From contig NZ_CP019038.1 in NCBI RefSeq assembly GCF_001941825.1, positions 868,001-932,000 of the forward strand: 64,000 nt of DNA. The letters run 5' to 3'. Positions 47,136-55,934 of the stretch are shown in pieces. The notes beneath the pieces were generated by a model, which saw nothing but the letters and a program-made list of their open reading frames with translations, was not told the origin of the DNA and did no database searches. The stretch comes from Massilia putida. Its GTDB lineage: Bacteria; Pseudomonadota; Gammaproteobacteria; Burkholderiales; Burkholderiaceae_D. Position 1 is the first letter of the stretch. The number at the start of each line of letters is the position of its first letter. Position numbers and translations under genes: made by a program.

Positions 47136-47789
47136 TTAATCGTTCGTGGGCGCCAGCAGCGGCGCGGCGGTGACGGCCTGCAGGTCGGCCAGCGTGAGCC
47201 CCGGCGCCATCTCGCGCACGCGCAGGCCCTGCGGGGTGACGTCGAGCACGGCCAGGTCGGTATAGATGCGGCTCACGCACCCGATGCCCGTCAGCGGATA
47301 CGTGCAGCGCTCGACGATCTTGCTGTCTCCCGTCTTGGTCTGGTGCTCCATCATGACGAACACCTGCTTGGCGCCGATCGCGAGGTCCATGGCGCCGCCG
47401 ACGGCGGGAATCGAGTCCGGCGCGCCCGTGTGCCAGTTGGCCAGGTCGCCCGTGTGCGACACCTGGAAGGCGCCGAGCACGCAGATGTCCAGGTGGCCGC
47501 CGCGCATCATCGCGAACGAGTCGGCGTGGTGGAAGTACGCTCCGCCCGTCAGCAGGGTCACCGGCTGCTTGCCGGCGTTGATCAGGTCTTCGTCTTCCTC
47601 GCCGGGCGCCGGCGCGGGGCCCATGCCCAGCAGGCCGTTCTCGCTGTGCAGGAACACTTCGCGTTCACGCGGCAGGTAGTTGGCGACCTTCGTGGGCAGG
47701 CCGATGCCCAGGTTGACGTAGGCGCCCTCCGGGATGTCCTGGGCGACGCGAGCGGCCATCTGGTCGCGGGTATAACGGGTGGTACTCAT
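47136..47789 (-). CDS. pcaJ: 3-oxoadipate CoA-transferase subunit B
   Basis: 217 residues, class I CoA-transferase beta chain: VNLGIGLPTKVANYLPRERE, then HSENGLLGMGPAPAPGEED with the catalytic Glu that forms the acyl anhydride, and GGAYFHHADSFAMMRGGHLD. C-terminal YPLTGIGCVSRIYTDLAVLD completes the family pattern. With PcaI it moves CoA from succinyl-CoA to 3-oxoadipate. It overlaps pcaI by 4 bases (ATGA), so the two subunits are made in step. Confidence 0.92.
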   Translation of the reverse strand: MSTTRYTRDQMAARVAQDIPEGAYVNLGIGLPTKVANYLPREREVFLHSENGLLGMGPAPAPGEEDEDLINAGKQPVTLLTGGAYFHHADSFAMMRGGHLDICVLGAFQVSHTGDLANWHTGAPDSIPAVGGAMDLAIGAKQVFVMMEHQTKTGDSKIVERCTYPLTGIGCVSRIYTDLAVLDVTPQGLRVREMAPGLTLADLQAVTAAPLLAPTND

Positions 47790-48451
47790 GCTGCCTCCTT
47801 GACGACGCGCTGGACGAAGATCCCGGGAGTGACGATCGCTTCCGGATCGAGCTCGCCGAGCGGCACGATGTCGACGACCTGCGCGATGGTGGTCTTCGCG
47901 GCCATGGCCATGATCGGGCCGAAGTTGCGGGCCGTCTTGCGGTACACGAGATTGCCCCAGCGGTCGCCGCGCAGCGCCTTGATCAGCGCGAAGTCGGCGT
48001 GGATCGGCGTTTCGAACACATAGTTCTTGCCATCGATGACGCGCGTCTCCTTGCCCTCCGCCAGCAGCGTGCCATAGCCGGTCGGGGTGAAAAAGCCGCC
48101 GATGCCGGCGCCGGCCGCGCGGATGCGTTCGGCCAGATTGCCCTGCGGCGTCAATTCCAGCTCGATCTCGCCCGCGCGGTACAGCGCGTCGAAATGCCAG
48201 GAGTCGGACTGGCGCGGGAACGAGCAGACGATCTTGCGCACGCGCTTTTCCTTGATGAGGGCGGCCAGGCCCGTGTCGCCGTTGCCGGCATTGTTGTTCA
48301 CGATGGTGAGTTCGCGCGCGCCGTGGGCGATCAGCGCGTCGATGAGGGCGGAGGGCATGCCCGCATTGCCGAAGCCGCCGATCATGACGGTGGCGCCATC
48401 GTGGATGTCGGCCACGGCCCGCTCCAGCGATTCACAGGTTTTGTCGATCAT
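47786..48451 (-). CDS. pcaI: 3-oxoadipate CoA-transferase subunit A
   Basis: 221 residues, alpha chain of the class I CoA-transferase. DGATVMIGGFGNAGMPSALI carries the glycine-rich CoA loop; ELTIVNNNAGNGDTGLAALI, VRKIVCSFPRQSDSWHFDAL and GIGGFFTPTGYGT follow. First gene of the operon, divergent from the pcaR-type regulator with a 132-base gap that holds a PcaR box. Genes for ring opening and earlier steps (pcaGH, pcaB, pcaC, pcaD) are not in the window. Confidence 0.92.
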   Translation of the reverse strand: MIDKTCESLERAVADIHDGATVMIGGFGNAGMPSALIDALIAHGARELTIVNNNAGNGDTGLAALIKEKRVRKIVCSFPRQSDSWHFDALYRAGEIELELTPQGNLAERIRAAGAGIGGFFTPTGYGTLLAEGKETRVIDGKNYVFETPIHADFALIKALRGDRWGNLVYRKTARNFGPIMAMAAKTTIAQVVDIVPLGELDPEAIVTPGIFVQRVVKEAA

Positions 48452-48474
48452 GGGTTTTACCTTTTGGCTCAGAT

Positions 48475-48489
48475 GTGCGATTATCGAAC
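48475..48489. promoter_or_regulatory. PcaR-type operator
   Basis: The minus strand reads GTTCGATAATCGCAC, which equals the PcaR recognition sequence I recall from Pseudomonas putida. It lies 23 bases before the pcaI start and 95 before pcaR. A second, looser inverted pair GTGC-N9-GCAC follows at about 48492. This supports IclR-type activation by 3-oxoadipate. Confidence 0.7.
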
Positions 48490-48583
48490 AAGTGCTCGTC
48501 TACCGCACAAAAAGTGTACGCCCGCCCCGCGCCGCCCGTCAAGCGCTTCCTGGCGCCCCACCGCCATCGATTACAATTCCGAC

Positions 48584-49399
48584 ATGTCATCCAACACAGC
48601 AACCCCAGCCGGCCCGCGCAGCATTGCCGAAGAAATCGACGCCCTCGCCGATCCGGACTTCATGACGTCGCTCGCCCGCGGCCTGGCCGTGCTGCGCGCG
48701 TTCGCGGACTCGCGCAAGCCCCAGACCATCGCCCAGATCAGCCAGCAGACGGGCATCCCGCGCGCGGCCGTGCGCCGCTGCCTGCACACGCTCAGGCAGC
48801 TCGGTTACGTCGACGCGGAACTGAACAACTTCAGCCTGCGGCCGAAAGTGCTGACGCTGGGATACTCGTACCTGTCGTCGACGCCGCTGACGGCCGCCGC
48901 GCAGCCCTGCCTGAACGGCGTCAGCAAGGCGCTGGGCGAATCGAGTTCGCTGGCCGTGCTCGAAGAAGACCAGGTGCTGTACGTGGCGCGCGCGGCGACG
49001 TCGCGCGTGATGTCGGTGTCGCTGACCGCCGGCAGCCGCCTGCCCGCGTATTGCAGCTCGCTGGGCCGCGTGCTGCTGGCGCACCTGCCGCAGGACGAGC
49101 TGGACGCCTACCTGGCGCGCACGACCTTGACGCCCATGACGGAGCGCACCGTGACGGATCCGGCCCGGCTGCGCGAGATCCTGGCGCAGGTGCGCCGCGA
49201 CGGTTATGCCGTCAACAACGAGGAACTGGAACTGGGATTGCGCTCGATCGCCGTGCCGGTGCGCGGCGCCTCGGGCCGCGTGCTGGCGGCGCTGAACGTG
49301 GGCGCGCACGCGGCGCGCGTGACGCCGGAGCGCATGGTGGACGAATTCCTGCCGGTCCTGCGCCAGGGCGCGCAGGAACTGGCGATGCTGCTGCCCTGA
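48584..49399 (+). CDS. pcaR: IclR-family regulator of the pca genes
   Basis: 271 residues. N-terminal winged helix: SLARGLAVLRAFADSRKPQT, then QISQQTGIPRAAVRRCLHTL. The C-terminal sensor holds YLSSTPLTAAAQPCLNGVSK, SLTAGSRLPAYCSSLGRVLL and GYAVNNEELELGLRSIAVPV, the standard IclR effector pocket. The ATG at 48584 leaves a short acidic lead, as in PcaR/PobR proteins. Divergent from pcaIJF with the operator between, it most likely activates them. PcaR versus PobR cannot be settled by motif alone, but position favours PcaR. Confidence 0.85.
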   Translation: MSSNTATPAGPRSIAEEIDALADPDFMTSLARGLAVLRAFADSRKPQTIAQISQQTGIPRAAVRRCLHTLRQLGYVDAELNNFSLRPKVLTLGYSYLSSTPLTAAAQPCLNGVSKALGESSSLAVLEEDQVLYVARAATSRVMSVSLTAGSRLPAYCSSLGRVLLAHLPQDELDAYLARTTLTPMTERTVTDPARLREILAQVRRDGYAVNNEELELGLRSIAVPVRGASGRVLAALNVGAHAARVTPERMVDEFLPVLRQGAQELAMLLP

Positions 49400-49407
49400 C
49401 GGGGCTA

Positions 49408-49707
49408 TCAGAAGCCGTCGACGGCGGCCGCGAAGTGGCTGACGACGGGCGCGCCGTCGAAGCAGTGCCCGACGAGACGGCGCCATTCCTGGAAATCGTC
49501 GCTCTCGCGGAAGTGGACCATGTGGTCCTCGACCGTCTCCCAGTCCACGAGCAGGCGATAGGCGCGCGGATTTTCCACGCCGCGTTGCAGGCGCATGCCC
49601 TGACAGCCGCGCGCCCGTCGGAACAGCGGGCCTGCCGCCCGCACGCCCGCTTCGAATTGTTCTTCCATGCCGGCCTTGACCAGGATTTCCGCGCTTTCCA
49701 CGACCAT
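49408..49707 (-). CDS. Antibiotic biosynthesis monooxygenase (ABM) domain protein
   Basis: 99 residues, one ferredoxin-like ABM domain: AEILVKAGMEEQFEAGVRAA, then GCQGMRLQRGVENPRAYRLL and WETVEDHMVHFRESDDFQEW. Homologues oxidise quinols or polycyclic aromatics without cofactors, or are oxygenase helpers. Last gene of the minus-strand set that includes the NodD-type regulator, esterase and amidohydrolase, starting 35 bases after the regulator stop. A role in oxidising a phenolic aglycone is an inference from that setting. The start at 49707 follows GGAAAC. Confidence 0.82.
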   Translation of the reverse strand: MVVESAEILVKAGMEEQFEAGVRAAGPLFRRARGCQGMRLQRGVENPRAYRLLVDWETVEDHMVHFRESDDFQEWRRLVGHCFDGAPVVSHFAAAVDGF

Positions 49708-49741
49708 CGTGTTTCCTTTCGTTAGAGTTCGACGTGGCCGA

Positions 49742-50731
49742 TTATGCCACCGACAGCCCGGTGACGCCGCGCCCCGTCTCGATCGAATTGAAACTGAACG
49801 GCGCCATCGGCAGCTCGGCATTCGTCGGCAGGCCGCGTGCGACCTCCAGCATGATCCCGCGCAGCCAGATATGGCAAGGATCGTTTTCCTGGAAGCGGTG
49901 CCATTGCAGGCATTCGGCCAGCGGCGGCAGATCATACGGCAGCGGCAGCACGCGGATCGGCAGGCGGCGCGCGCACGCGAGCGCGAGGCGCGTGTGCATC
50001 GTCGCGACGAGGTCCGTGCCGACGAGCGCCGTCGCCATGCTGTAGAAATCGCTGGTGATCACGCGGATGCGGCGCTTGACGTTCTGCGCCTGCAGCAGCA
50101 GTTCTTCCATCGTCGGCGAGCGCGGACGGCCTAGCATCGGCGCGATGTGCGACAGGCGTTCGTACGTGGCGGCGTCGAGGACGTCCCCCACGTGCGTGTT
50201 GCCTTCCCAGATCACGGCGCAGTAGTGGTCTTCGAACAGCGTGCGCTGCGGATGCTCGGGATCGAGGAAGTTGCGCGGGATGATCAGAAAATCGTTCTCG
50301 CCGCGGCGCAGCTTCTCCGCCGCGTCGTCCGCGAGGGGCACCAGTTCCAACGTCATATTGGGCGCGTCGCGCAGCACGCGCGCCACCACCTGGTTCAGGA
50401 ACACTTCGGTGGCGTAGTCCGACACCATGATCTTCATGCAGCGCGTCTCGCGCGCCGGGTCGAACGTCACGCGGATGCCGACCGTCGCATGCACGTGCAG
50501 GATCAGGTCGCGCACGGGGCCGACCAGCTGCTTGCCGAGGACCGTCAGCTCCATGTTGCGGCCGACCGCAGCGAGCAGGTCGTCCTCGAAGAATTCGCGC
50601 AGGCGCGCCAGCATGCCGCTCATGGCGGACTGGCTGACGTTCACGCGCGCCGCCGCGCGGGTGATGTTCTGTTCCTCCAGCAGCGCGTCGAGCGCCAGCA
50701 GCAGGTTCAGGTCCAGGCGGTTGAATCGCAT
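49742..50731 (-). CDS. NodD-type LysR transcriptional regulator
   Basis: 329 residues. The start MRFNRLDLNLLLALDALLEE and helix-turn-helix ITRAAARVNVSQSAMSGMLA follow the NodD pattern. The effector domain does as well: IMVSDYATEVFLNQVV, LELVPLADDAAEKLRRGEND, FLIIPRNFL, EECLQW-like AECLQWHRFQENDPCHIWLR. NodD-clade proteins respond to flavonoids or other aromatics. It lies among esterase, amidohydrolase, beta-glucosidase and rhamnosidase genes. The shared CGATA-N5-TATCR repeats upstream of the amidohydrolase and in the MFS/receptor divergon are plausible target sites. Confidence 0.88.
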   Translation of the reverse strand: MRFNRLDLNLLLALDALLEEQNITRAAARVNVSQSAMSGMLARLREFFEDDLLAAVGRNMELTVLGKQLVGPVRDLILHVHATVGIRVTFDPARETRCMKIMVSDYATEVFLNQVVARVLRDAPNMTLELVPLADDAAEKLRRGENDFLIIPRNFLDPEHPQRTLFEDHYCAVIWEGNTHVGDVLDAATYERLSHIAPMLGRPRSPTMEELLLQAQNVKRRIRVITSDFYSMATALVGTDLVATMHTRLALACARRLPIRVLPLPYDLPPLAECLQWHRFQENDPCHIWLRGIMLEVARGLPTNAELPMAPFSFNSIETGRGVTGLSVA

Positions 50732-50824
50732 CGGTTGTCTCCTTGTTATCGTGTGGCCCGGGCAGCCGTTTTATCCTTCACTGTATGGAGTTTTCATGCG
50801 ACTGTCATCCAAAAAAAGCGCTGG

Positions 50825-51721
50825 CTACGCTCGCGGTGCGCGCACGAAGGCCAGCAGAGGACCGGCCAGCGCGTCGTCGCCGCTGTTGATCGCATATACC
50901 TGGCTCAGATGATTGTGATTCGCGATCACGCCAATGCGCGGCGCGAAACCGTGGCGCGTGACGAGCCGCGCGAACAATTCGCCGGCCTGCGCCTGCATCT
51001 GCACCGGGTCCAGTTCCGCATACGTGAGCGCGAGCGGGAACGGCGCGGCGTCGATCAGCGCCACCGTCGACATCGTGCGATAGCGTTCGAAGTCGGTGCC
51101 GAAATAGGCCTCGTTGCGCGGATCCGGCGTCGCGATCCCAAGCTGCGCGCGCGCCAGCAATTCCAGTTCCGCGTTGTACACACCCGACGCGAGGAAGGCG
51201 CCTGCGATCTTCAGCCCTTCGGCCGGATGGAAGCGCTTGATCAGCGTGGCGGCCGCGACATGGGCCGCGCCGGCCGATTCACCCGCGAGCACGATGTGAT
51301 CCGGATCGCCGCCATGCGCCGCCACGTTGGCGCGCGCCCACGCCAGCACGCTAGCCACGTCTTGCGCGCCCGCGGGCCAGCGATGGCGCGGTCCGAGCCG
51401 GTAATTCGGCAGCACGGCGAGCACGCCGTGGCGCGAAAAATAATGGCCGACGGCTTCCCGGTCCGATTTGTCGCCGCGGATGAAGCCGCCGCCGTGCAGG
51501 AACACGACGACGGGCGTCCTGCCCGCCGCGTCGACGGGCGGGTACACGTCCAGGCGATGCCGTTCATCGGCGCCGTAGGCGATGTCGCGCAGCGGTTCGC
51601 GGCCGCGCGGCATGTCGGCCAGCAGCGGCGCGTACAGCGCCTTGGCGGCCGGCGGGTCGATCACGGGGCCGGCCGCGCGGACGGCGCGCAGGATCTCCGC
51701 ATGCTTGTCAGTCAGCGTCAT
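50825..51721 (-). CDS. Alpha/beta-hydrolase esterase (hormone-sensitive-lipase type)
   Basis: 298 residues. Oxyanion motif VVFLHGGGFIRGDKSDREAV, nucleophile elbow HIVLAGESAGAAHVAA with Ser, acid Asp in YAELDPVQMQAQ, and a terminal His in VIANHNHLSQVY. No signal peptide, so cytoplasmic. Enzymes of this group cleave short acyl or aryl esters, including feruloyl- or acetyl-phenolics. It follows the amidohydrolase by 9 bases and precedes the LysR gene by 93. The location suggests it removes acyl groups from an imported phenolic. Confidence 0.85.
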   Translation of the reverse strand: MTLTDKHAEILRAVRAAGPVIDPPAAKALYAPLLADMPRGREPLRDIAYGADERHRLDVYPPVDAAGRTPVVVFLHGGGFIRGDKSDREAVGHYFSRHGVLAVLPNYRLGPRHRWPAGAQDVASVLAWARANVAAHGGDPDHIVLAGESAGAAHVAAATLIKRFHPAEGLKIAGAFLASGVYNAELELLARAQLGIATPDPRNEAYFGTDFERYRTMSTVALIDAAPFPLALTYAELDPVQMQAQAGELFARLVTRHGFAPRIGVIANHNHLSQVYAINSGDDALAGPLLAFVRAPRA

Positions 51722-51730
51722 CGCTTCTCC

Positions 51731-52972
51731 TTACAGCGCGGCCAGCGCCGGGTCCTTGTGGAAGCGCCCGTCCTTCATGATGGCGCGCAGGCGCTTGCGG
51801 TCCTGCAGCACCGTCACGTCGAGCGTCGGGTCCCCGTCGACGAGCAGGAGGTCGGCAAGGAAGCCTTGCTTCACCTGTCCCAGTTCGTCGCCCATGCCCA
51901 TCAGTTCCCCGCCCTGCAAGGTCGCGGCGGACAGCGCCTCCTCGGGCGTGAAGCCCAGCAGATCGACGAACAGTTCGAGGTCGCGCGCGTTGCGGCCGTT
52001 CGGATTGAACGGAAAGCCGTAGTCGCCGCCCGGCAGCACGCGCAGGCCGCGCCGGCGCAATTCCGGCACGAGCTTCTTCTGCAGGTCCAGCACCTCTGCC
52101 GCGCTCTTCTTCATGTGGCTCATGTCGAAGTGCGGCGGCGGCGCCGCGTCCAGCGTGGCCTGGATGATGCCGATGGCCGGCGCGATGAAGATCTCGTCGC
52201 GCTTCGCTTCCAGCAGGTCCAGCGCTTCCTCGTCCGCGTACGTGCAGTGGTACAGCACGCGGAAGCCCGCGCGCAAGCCCATCTTGACGGCGCTTGAGGC
52301 CTGCGCGTGGCACGCGAGCCAGACGCCCGATTCGCGTGCCTGTTCGCCGGCGGCGTCGGCCTCTTCCTGCGTGTACATCAACTGTTGCGACGCGCCCGGC
52401 ATCAGCGCATCCTCGCCCGACAGCAGGAACTTGACCGACTTGGCGCCGATCGCCGCGCACTCTTTCACGAACGCGCGCACGGCAGCGGGACCGCGGCCAT
52501 GCTCGGCCACCTTGCCCGGATCGAGTTCCTCGATGCTCACCGGCTCGCGCTCGATCGACGACGCGACCAGGCGCGGCCCCGGCATGCCGCCGCTCGTGAT
52601 GAAGGTGTTCAGCACCGTCTCTACGGATTTGCTCAGCGCGCCGGCCGAATACGCGCTCGTGAAGCCGTGGTCGAGCAGGATGCGCGCGTTGCGGGCCGTC
52701 GTCAGCACGAGGTCTTCCGGCGGCAGCGCCATGCCGGGCACGAAGCGTTCGACGGAACTGGGCCACGACAGATGCGCATGGGCTTCGACGAGGCCCGGCA
52801 TCAACGTGCCGCCCTGGCCGTCGATGACGCGGTCGCCCGCCAGCGCCGCGATGCCGCGCGCACCGATCGCCACCTCGGCGATGCGGTTGCCCTCCACGCG
52901 CACCGCGCCGGTCCCCTGGCGCATCTGGCTGCCGTCGAAGATCCTTACGTTTTCAAAAATGATACCGCCCAC
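51731..52972 (-). CDS. Metal-dependent amidohydrolase
   Basis: 413 residues, GTG start at 52972 behind GGGAGA. Metal-site residues of the amidohydrolase barrel are visible: HxH in GLVEAHAHLSWPS, a Lys in GAKSVKFLLSGEDALM that may be carbamylated, His in WLACHAQASSAV and in VLYHCTYADEEA, and Asp in LPGGDYGFPFNP. The layout is like the prolidase/imidazolonepropionase-like group. In the fused context with esterase and LysR it may open a ring or cleave an amide or lactone of a plant aromatic. Preceded by an inverted repeat at 53045. Confidence 0.85.
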   Translation of the reverse strand: MGGIIFENVRIFDGSQMRQGTGAVRVEGNRIAEVAIGARGIAALAGDRVIDGQGGTLMPGLVEAHAHLSWPSSVERFVPGMALPPEDLVLTTARNARILLDHGFTSAYSAGALSKSVETVLNTFITSGGMPGPRLVASSIEREPVSIEELDPGKVAEHGRGPAAVRAFVKECAAIGAKSVKFLLSGEDALMPGASQQLMYTQEEADAAGEQARESGVWLACHAQASSAVKMGLRAGFRVLYHCTYADEEALDLLEAKRDEIFIAPAIGIIQATLDAAPPPHFDMSHMKKSAAEVLDLQKKLVPELRRRGLRVLPGGDYGFPFNPNGRNARDLELFVDLLGFTPEEALSAATLQGGELMGMGDELGQVKQGFLADLLLVDGDPTLDVTVLQDRKRLRAIMKDGRFHKDPALAAL

Positions 52973-53044
52973 GTTGTGTCTCCCTGTTGTTCGTTCAGAT
53001 AGGGTCAGCTTATCGGCTGAAATGGTCCGACCAAAGCCTATTTT

Positions 53045-53063
53045 GGCGATACCTGCTATCGCC
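53045..53063. promoter_or_regulatory. LysR-type inverted repeat before the amidohydrolase operon
   Basis: GGCGATACCTGCTATCGCC: perfect 7-base arms around a 5-base centre, 73 bases upstream of the amidohydrolase start and just past the GH1 stop. The core CGATA-N5-TATCG recurs twice in the divergent MFS/receptor region, which argues for one regulator. Confidence 0.6.
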
Positions 53064-53066
53064 GCT

Positions 53067-54416
53067 TCATGCCGCGCTGCCGTTCCCCTGCGCGATCTTC
53101 CCGAGCACGCGCGCGCTCGGCTTGACGGTACGCTTCATCGTCGCGCGGTCGACCGCGATCAGGCCGTAGTGCGGGCCGAATCCGAAGATCCACTCGAAGT
53201 TGTCGAGCAGCGACCAGTGGATATAGCTCTTCACGGGGATGCCGTCCTTCAGGCAGTTGGCGACGCCGTCCACGGCCGTGCGGATGTACGCGATGCGCTG
53301 GGTATCGTCGTCAGTCGATATACCGTTTTCCGTCACGTACACCGGCAGCTTCACGCGATGCGCGGTGTAGCGGATCGTCGCCTCCAGCGCCTGCGGGTAG
53401 TACTCCATGTGCGCCGACGTGAACCTGGCGTCCTTCGGCGGGGGACGCACGCCGTCCGGCCCGATCAATTCGCGCGTATAGGTCTGCACGCCGATGAAAT
53501 CGCCGTGTTCGGAAATCGCCCGGAACCACGGCTCGTACGCGATGGCGCGCTTGCGCGCGACCATCGCCTCGCCGCCGTCGACGGCCTGGTCGTCCGCGAT
53601 CGCGATCGAAAAGCCGACCGGCAATTGCGGGCGCACGGCCTTGATGGCCTGGAAGCCGGCGGCATGTGCCCGCAGCAGGCCCGCTTCGATCTTCGCGAAG
53701 TCGCCGAAGATCCACGACGACCATCTGCCGGTACCGGCCAGCCGGCCCGCCTTCGCGAGCATCTCTTTCATGCGCGGGTTGTCGGCCATGCCGGACAGCG
53801 GTCCCGGAATGCCGAACAACAGGCGCGGCAGGTTCGGTTCGTTGAACGTCGTCGCCACATCGATCAAGTCGCCCAGGTGACGCGCCACCTTGTCGCAGTA
53901 GCGCGCGTACAGCTGCGCCAAATCGTCCGATTCCCAGCCGCCGCGTGCCGCGAACCAGGCCGGCGTGACGAAGTGGTTGAAGCTGACCATCGCCTTGACC
54001 CGATGCTTGCGGCAGGACAGCAGCACGTCGCGGTAATGCTCCAGCGCGGCCACCGAGAACATGCCCTCCACGGGTTCCACGCGCGCCCACTCGATCGAGA
54101 AGCGGAAGGTGTTGAGGCCCAGCGATGCGAGCGTCGCGATGTCCTGGTCGTACAGGCGGTAGTGGTCGACGGCCGATCCGGACGGCTCCTTGAATTCCGT
54201 CGGCTGGATGTTTTCCAGCAGCCAGGCGTCGCTCGCGACATTGTCGCCTTCGGCCTGATGGCCCGCGATCGCGGCGCCCCACAGGAAGCCTTGCGGGAAC
54301 GGACCGCGCGCGGCGGCGGCACGCGCGGCGCCCGCCGGCAGCAGTGCGGCGCCGGCCAGCGCCGTGCCCAATCCCAGCAAGGTGCGGCGGCGGGCATCGT
54401 GTTCTTGGTGATCCAT
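53067..54416 (-). CDS. Exported GH1 beta-glucosidase with twin-arginine signal
   Basis: 449 residues. Tat-type leader RRRTLLGLGTALAGAALLPA (cut near AARA, ~32). GH1 barrel: FLWGAAIAGHQAEGDNVASD (glycone site), acid/base Glu193 in TTFNEPNLP, and nucleophile Glu363 in YVTENGISTDDD, WSLLDNFEWIFGF. This is a retaining beta-glycosidase, exported folded to the periplasm. Such enzymes remove glucose from phenolic or flavonoid glycosides as well as oligosaccharides. It lies between the amidohydrolase operon and the GlcG remnant. Confidence 0.9.
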   Translation of the reverse strand: MDHQEHDARRRTLLGLGTALAGAALLPAGAARAAAARGPFPQGFLWGAAIAGHQAEGDNVASDAWLLENIQPTEFKEPSGSAVDHYRLYDQDIATLASLGLNTFRFSIEWARVEPVEGMFSVAALEHYRDVLLSCRKHRVKAMVSFNHFVTPAWFAARGGWESDDLAQLYARYCDKVARHLGDLIDVATTFNEPNLPRLLFGIPGPLSGMADNPRMKEMLAKAGRLAGTGRWSSWIFGDFAKIEAGLLRAHAAGFQAIKAVRPQLPVGFSIAIADDQAVDGGEAMVARKRAIAYEPWFRAISEHGDFIGVQTYTRELIGPDGVRPPPKDARFTSAHMEYYPQALEATIRYTAHRVKLPVYVTENGISTDDDTQRIAYIRTAVDGVANCLKDGIPVKSYIHWSLLDNFEWIFGFGPHYGLIAVDRATMKRTVKPSARVLGKIAQGNGSAA

Positions 54417-54589
54417 GGTGTCTCCTTAGTGATGTTGTTATGTTGATGACAGCGTATAGGCTAAACGCGCGGCGAGGCCGTACAGCGCAGGACCATCGTC
54501 GGCCTCGCCGTAGACGTCGTGGCCGGGACGGACGACGGCCGCGCGGGATCGCGTGGGCGTGCACCTCGAGACCGCAAGCGCGGCCGGGG

Positions 54590-54735
54590 CGGTGCATGGC
54601 GCTCATGCGGCACCAGTCCCGCCGCGCTCACGCCGGCCGTGCGGATCGCCTCGTCCTGCGCGCCCGCGCCGCCGCGAGGGCTGCCTCGATGATCGCGTTG
54701 GCCTGCCCCAGGGTGAGGTTGATGGGTTCGTACAT
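54590..54735 (-). pseudogene. Internally deleted GlcG/HbpS-type heme-binding protein gene
   Basis: From ATG 54735 the frame gives MYEPINLTLGQANAIIEAAL then AAARA, the usual GlcG-family start, and then a nonsense tail ending at 54628. In the next frame the text continues QDEAIRTAGVSAAGLVP, matching the last helix of the same family. About 80-100 residues between are missing and the frame is shifted, so an internal deletion has destroyed the gene. It starts 11 bases after the MFS stop, so it was the second gene of that operon. Downstream to 54420 nothing else is evident. Confidence 0.65.
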
Positions 54736-54746
54736 GGTGACCTCCT

Positions 54747-55907
54747 TCATTGACGGGTGGGCGCGGCCGCCGGCGCCTGCGCGGTAGCACGGCGCGCCAC
54801 GAAGGCGAAGCACAGCGTGGCGGCGGTGCCGACGACCACGGCCAGCAGCGCCTGACCGCCGAAGCCCGCGCGCATCGCGACCGAGCCGGCCAGCGCGGAA
54901 CCGATCGCGGAGCCGGTCATCATCATCGCCGGCGTCGACGCCAGCGCGCGGCCGCTCGGGTCCAGCCGGGCGATCAGGCCGAACAGAAATGTGTGCGTAA
55001 AAATCAGCACGGCGGGATACACGGCGCCGGCGAGCGCATACGGCAGGAAGTCGGCGGACAGCGTGACGGTCAACGCCAGCGCCGCCTGCACAGGCGCCGC
55101 GACGAGCGCCACCCGCACGGGATTCAGGCGCTGCTGCAGGAGGCCCGCGACGGCGGCGGGCAGCAGGTTGACGAGGCCGCACACGACGAGCAGGCCGTTG
55201 ACCCGGTCCTGGCCGAAGCCGCGCAGCACGCCGATGCGGTCCAGCATGCTGAACGTGAGCGCCTGGTTCAGCGCCATGCACGCCACGCCCAGGATCGCGC
55301 ACCATGCCGCACGCGGCAGCGGGGCCGCCGCGGCCCGCTCACGACCGCCGGTCGCTACCCGCGGGAAACCGACGGTGCAGGCCAGCGCCGCCGCGCCCAT
55401 CAGGCCGGCGAACACGAGGAACAGAAACGAGCCGCCATACGCGGCCACGACGGGCGGCACGGCACCATAGAAGATCACCGCGCCGATACCCAGCGACGTC
55501 CCGGCCATGGCGAACAGGCGGTGCGGGTTGGCGCTGCGACCGATCGTACCGTGCGTGACCGACAATGCGGTGCCCGTCGCGATGCCGGCCACGAGGTGCA
55601 GCGGCACGAGCGCGCCGAAGCCGGACACGTGCGACGCGGCCAGGAACGCCAGCGCCGCGATGCCATAGCCCCCGAAGGCGCAGGCGGCGCGTGGCAGCCT
55701 GTTATACAGCGGCGCCGCCGCGAGGCTCGCGGCAACCGCTCCCGACAGGAATGCGGTGACGATCATGCCGGCGTGCTCCAGGTCGTAGCCGTAGTGCTGG
55801 GCCAGCGTGCCGACCCAGACGGGCAGCGCGACCAGGTCGACCATACCGGCGACATGGCAAAGCATGAGCGTGGCGCGGCCGCGCCCCGTCTCCGGGGTGA
55901 TGTGCAT
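54747..55907 (-). CDS. MFS transporter
   Basis: 386 residues with about twelve membrane helices. The start at 55907 (MHITPETG) has GGAGAC 6 bases upstream. Helix 1 includes MLCHVAGMVDLVALPVWVGT; GATAC-like transitions are absent. Helices 4-5 LAGIATGTALSVTHGTIGRS and helix 10-11 LASTPAMMMTGSAIGSALAG are clear. Small, Ala/Gly-rich carriers of this kind transport aromatics or drugs. It is divergent from the TonB receptor at 56168 across a region with three CGATA boxes, so it is probably the inner-membrane step of the same uptake route. Confidence 0.82.
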   Translation of the reverse strand: MHITPETGRGRATLMLCHVAGMVDLVALPVWVGTLAQHYGYDLEHAGMIVTAFLSGAVAASLAAAPLYNRLPRAACAFGGYGIAALAFLAASHVSGFGALVPLHLVAGIATGTALSVTHGTIGRSANPHRLFAMAGTSLGIGAVIFYGAVPPVVAAYGGSFLFLVFAGLMGAAALACTVGFPRVATGGRERAAAAPLPRAAWCAILGVACMALNQALTFSMLDRIGVLRGFGQDRVNGLLVVCGLVNLLPAAVAGLLQQRLNPVRVALVAAPVQAALALTVTLSADFLPYALAGAVYPAVLIFTHTFLFGLIARLDPSGRALASTPAMMMTGSAIGSALAGSVAMRAGFGGQALLAVVVGTAATLCFAFVARRATAQAPAAAPTRQ

Positions 55908-55934
55908 GGATGTCTCCTTCGTGTTTTTTGAAAA

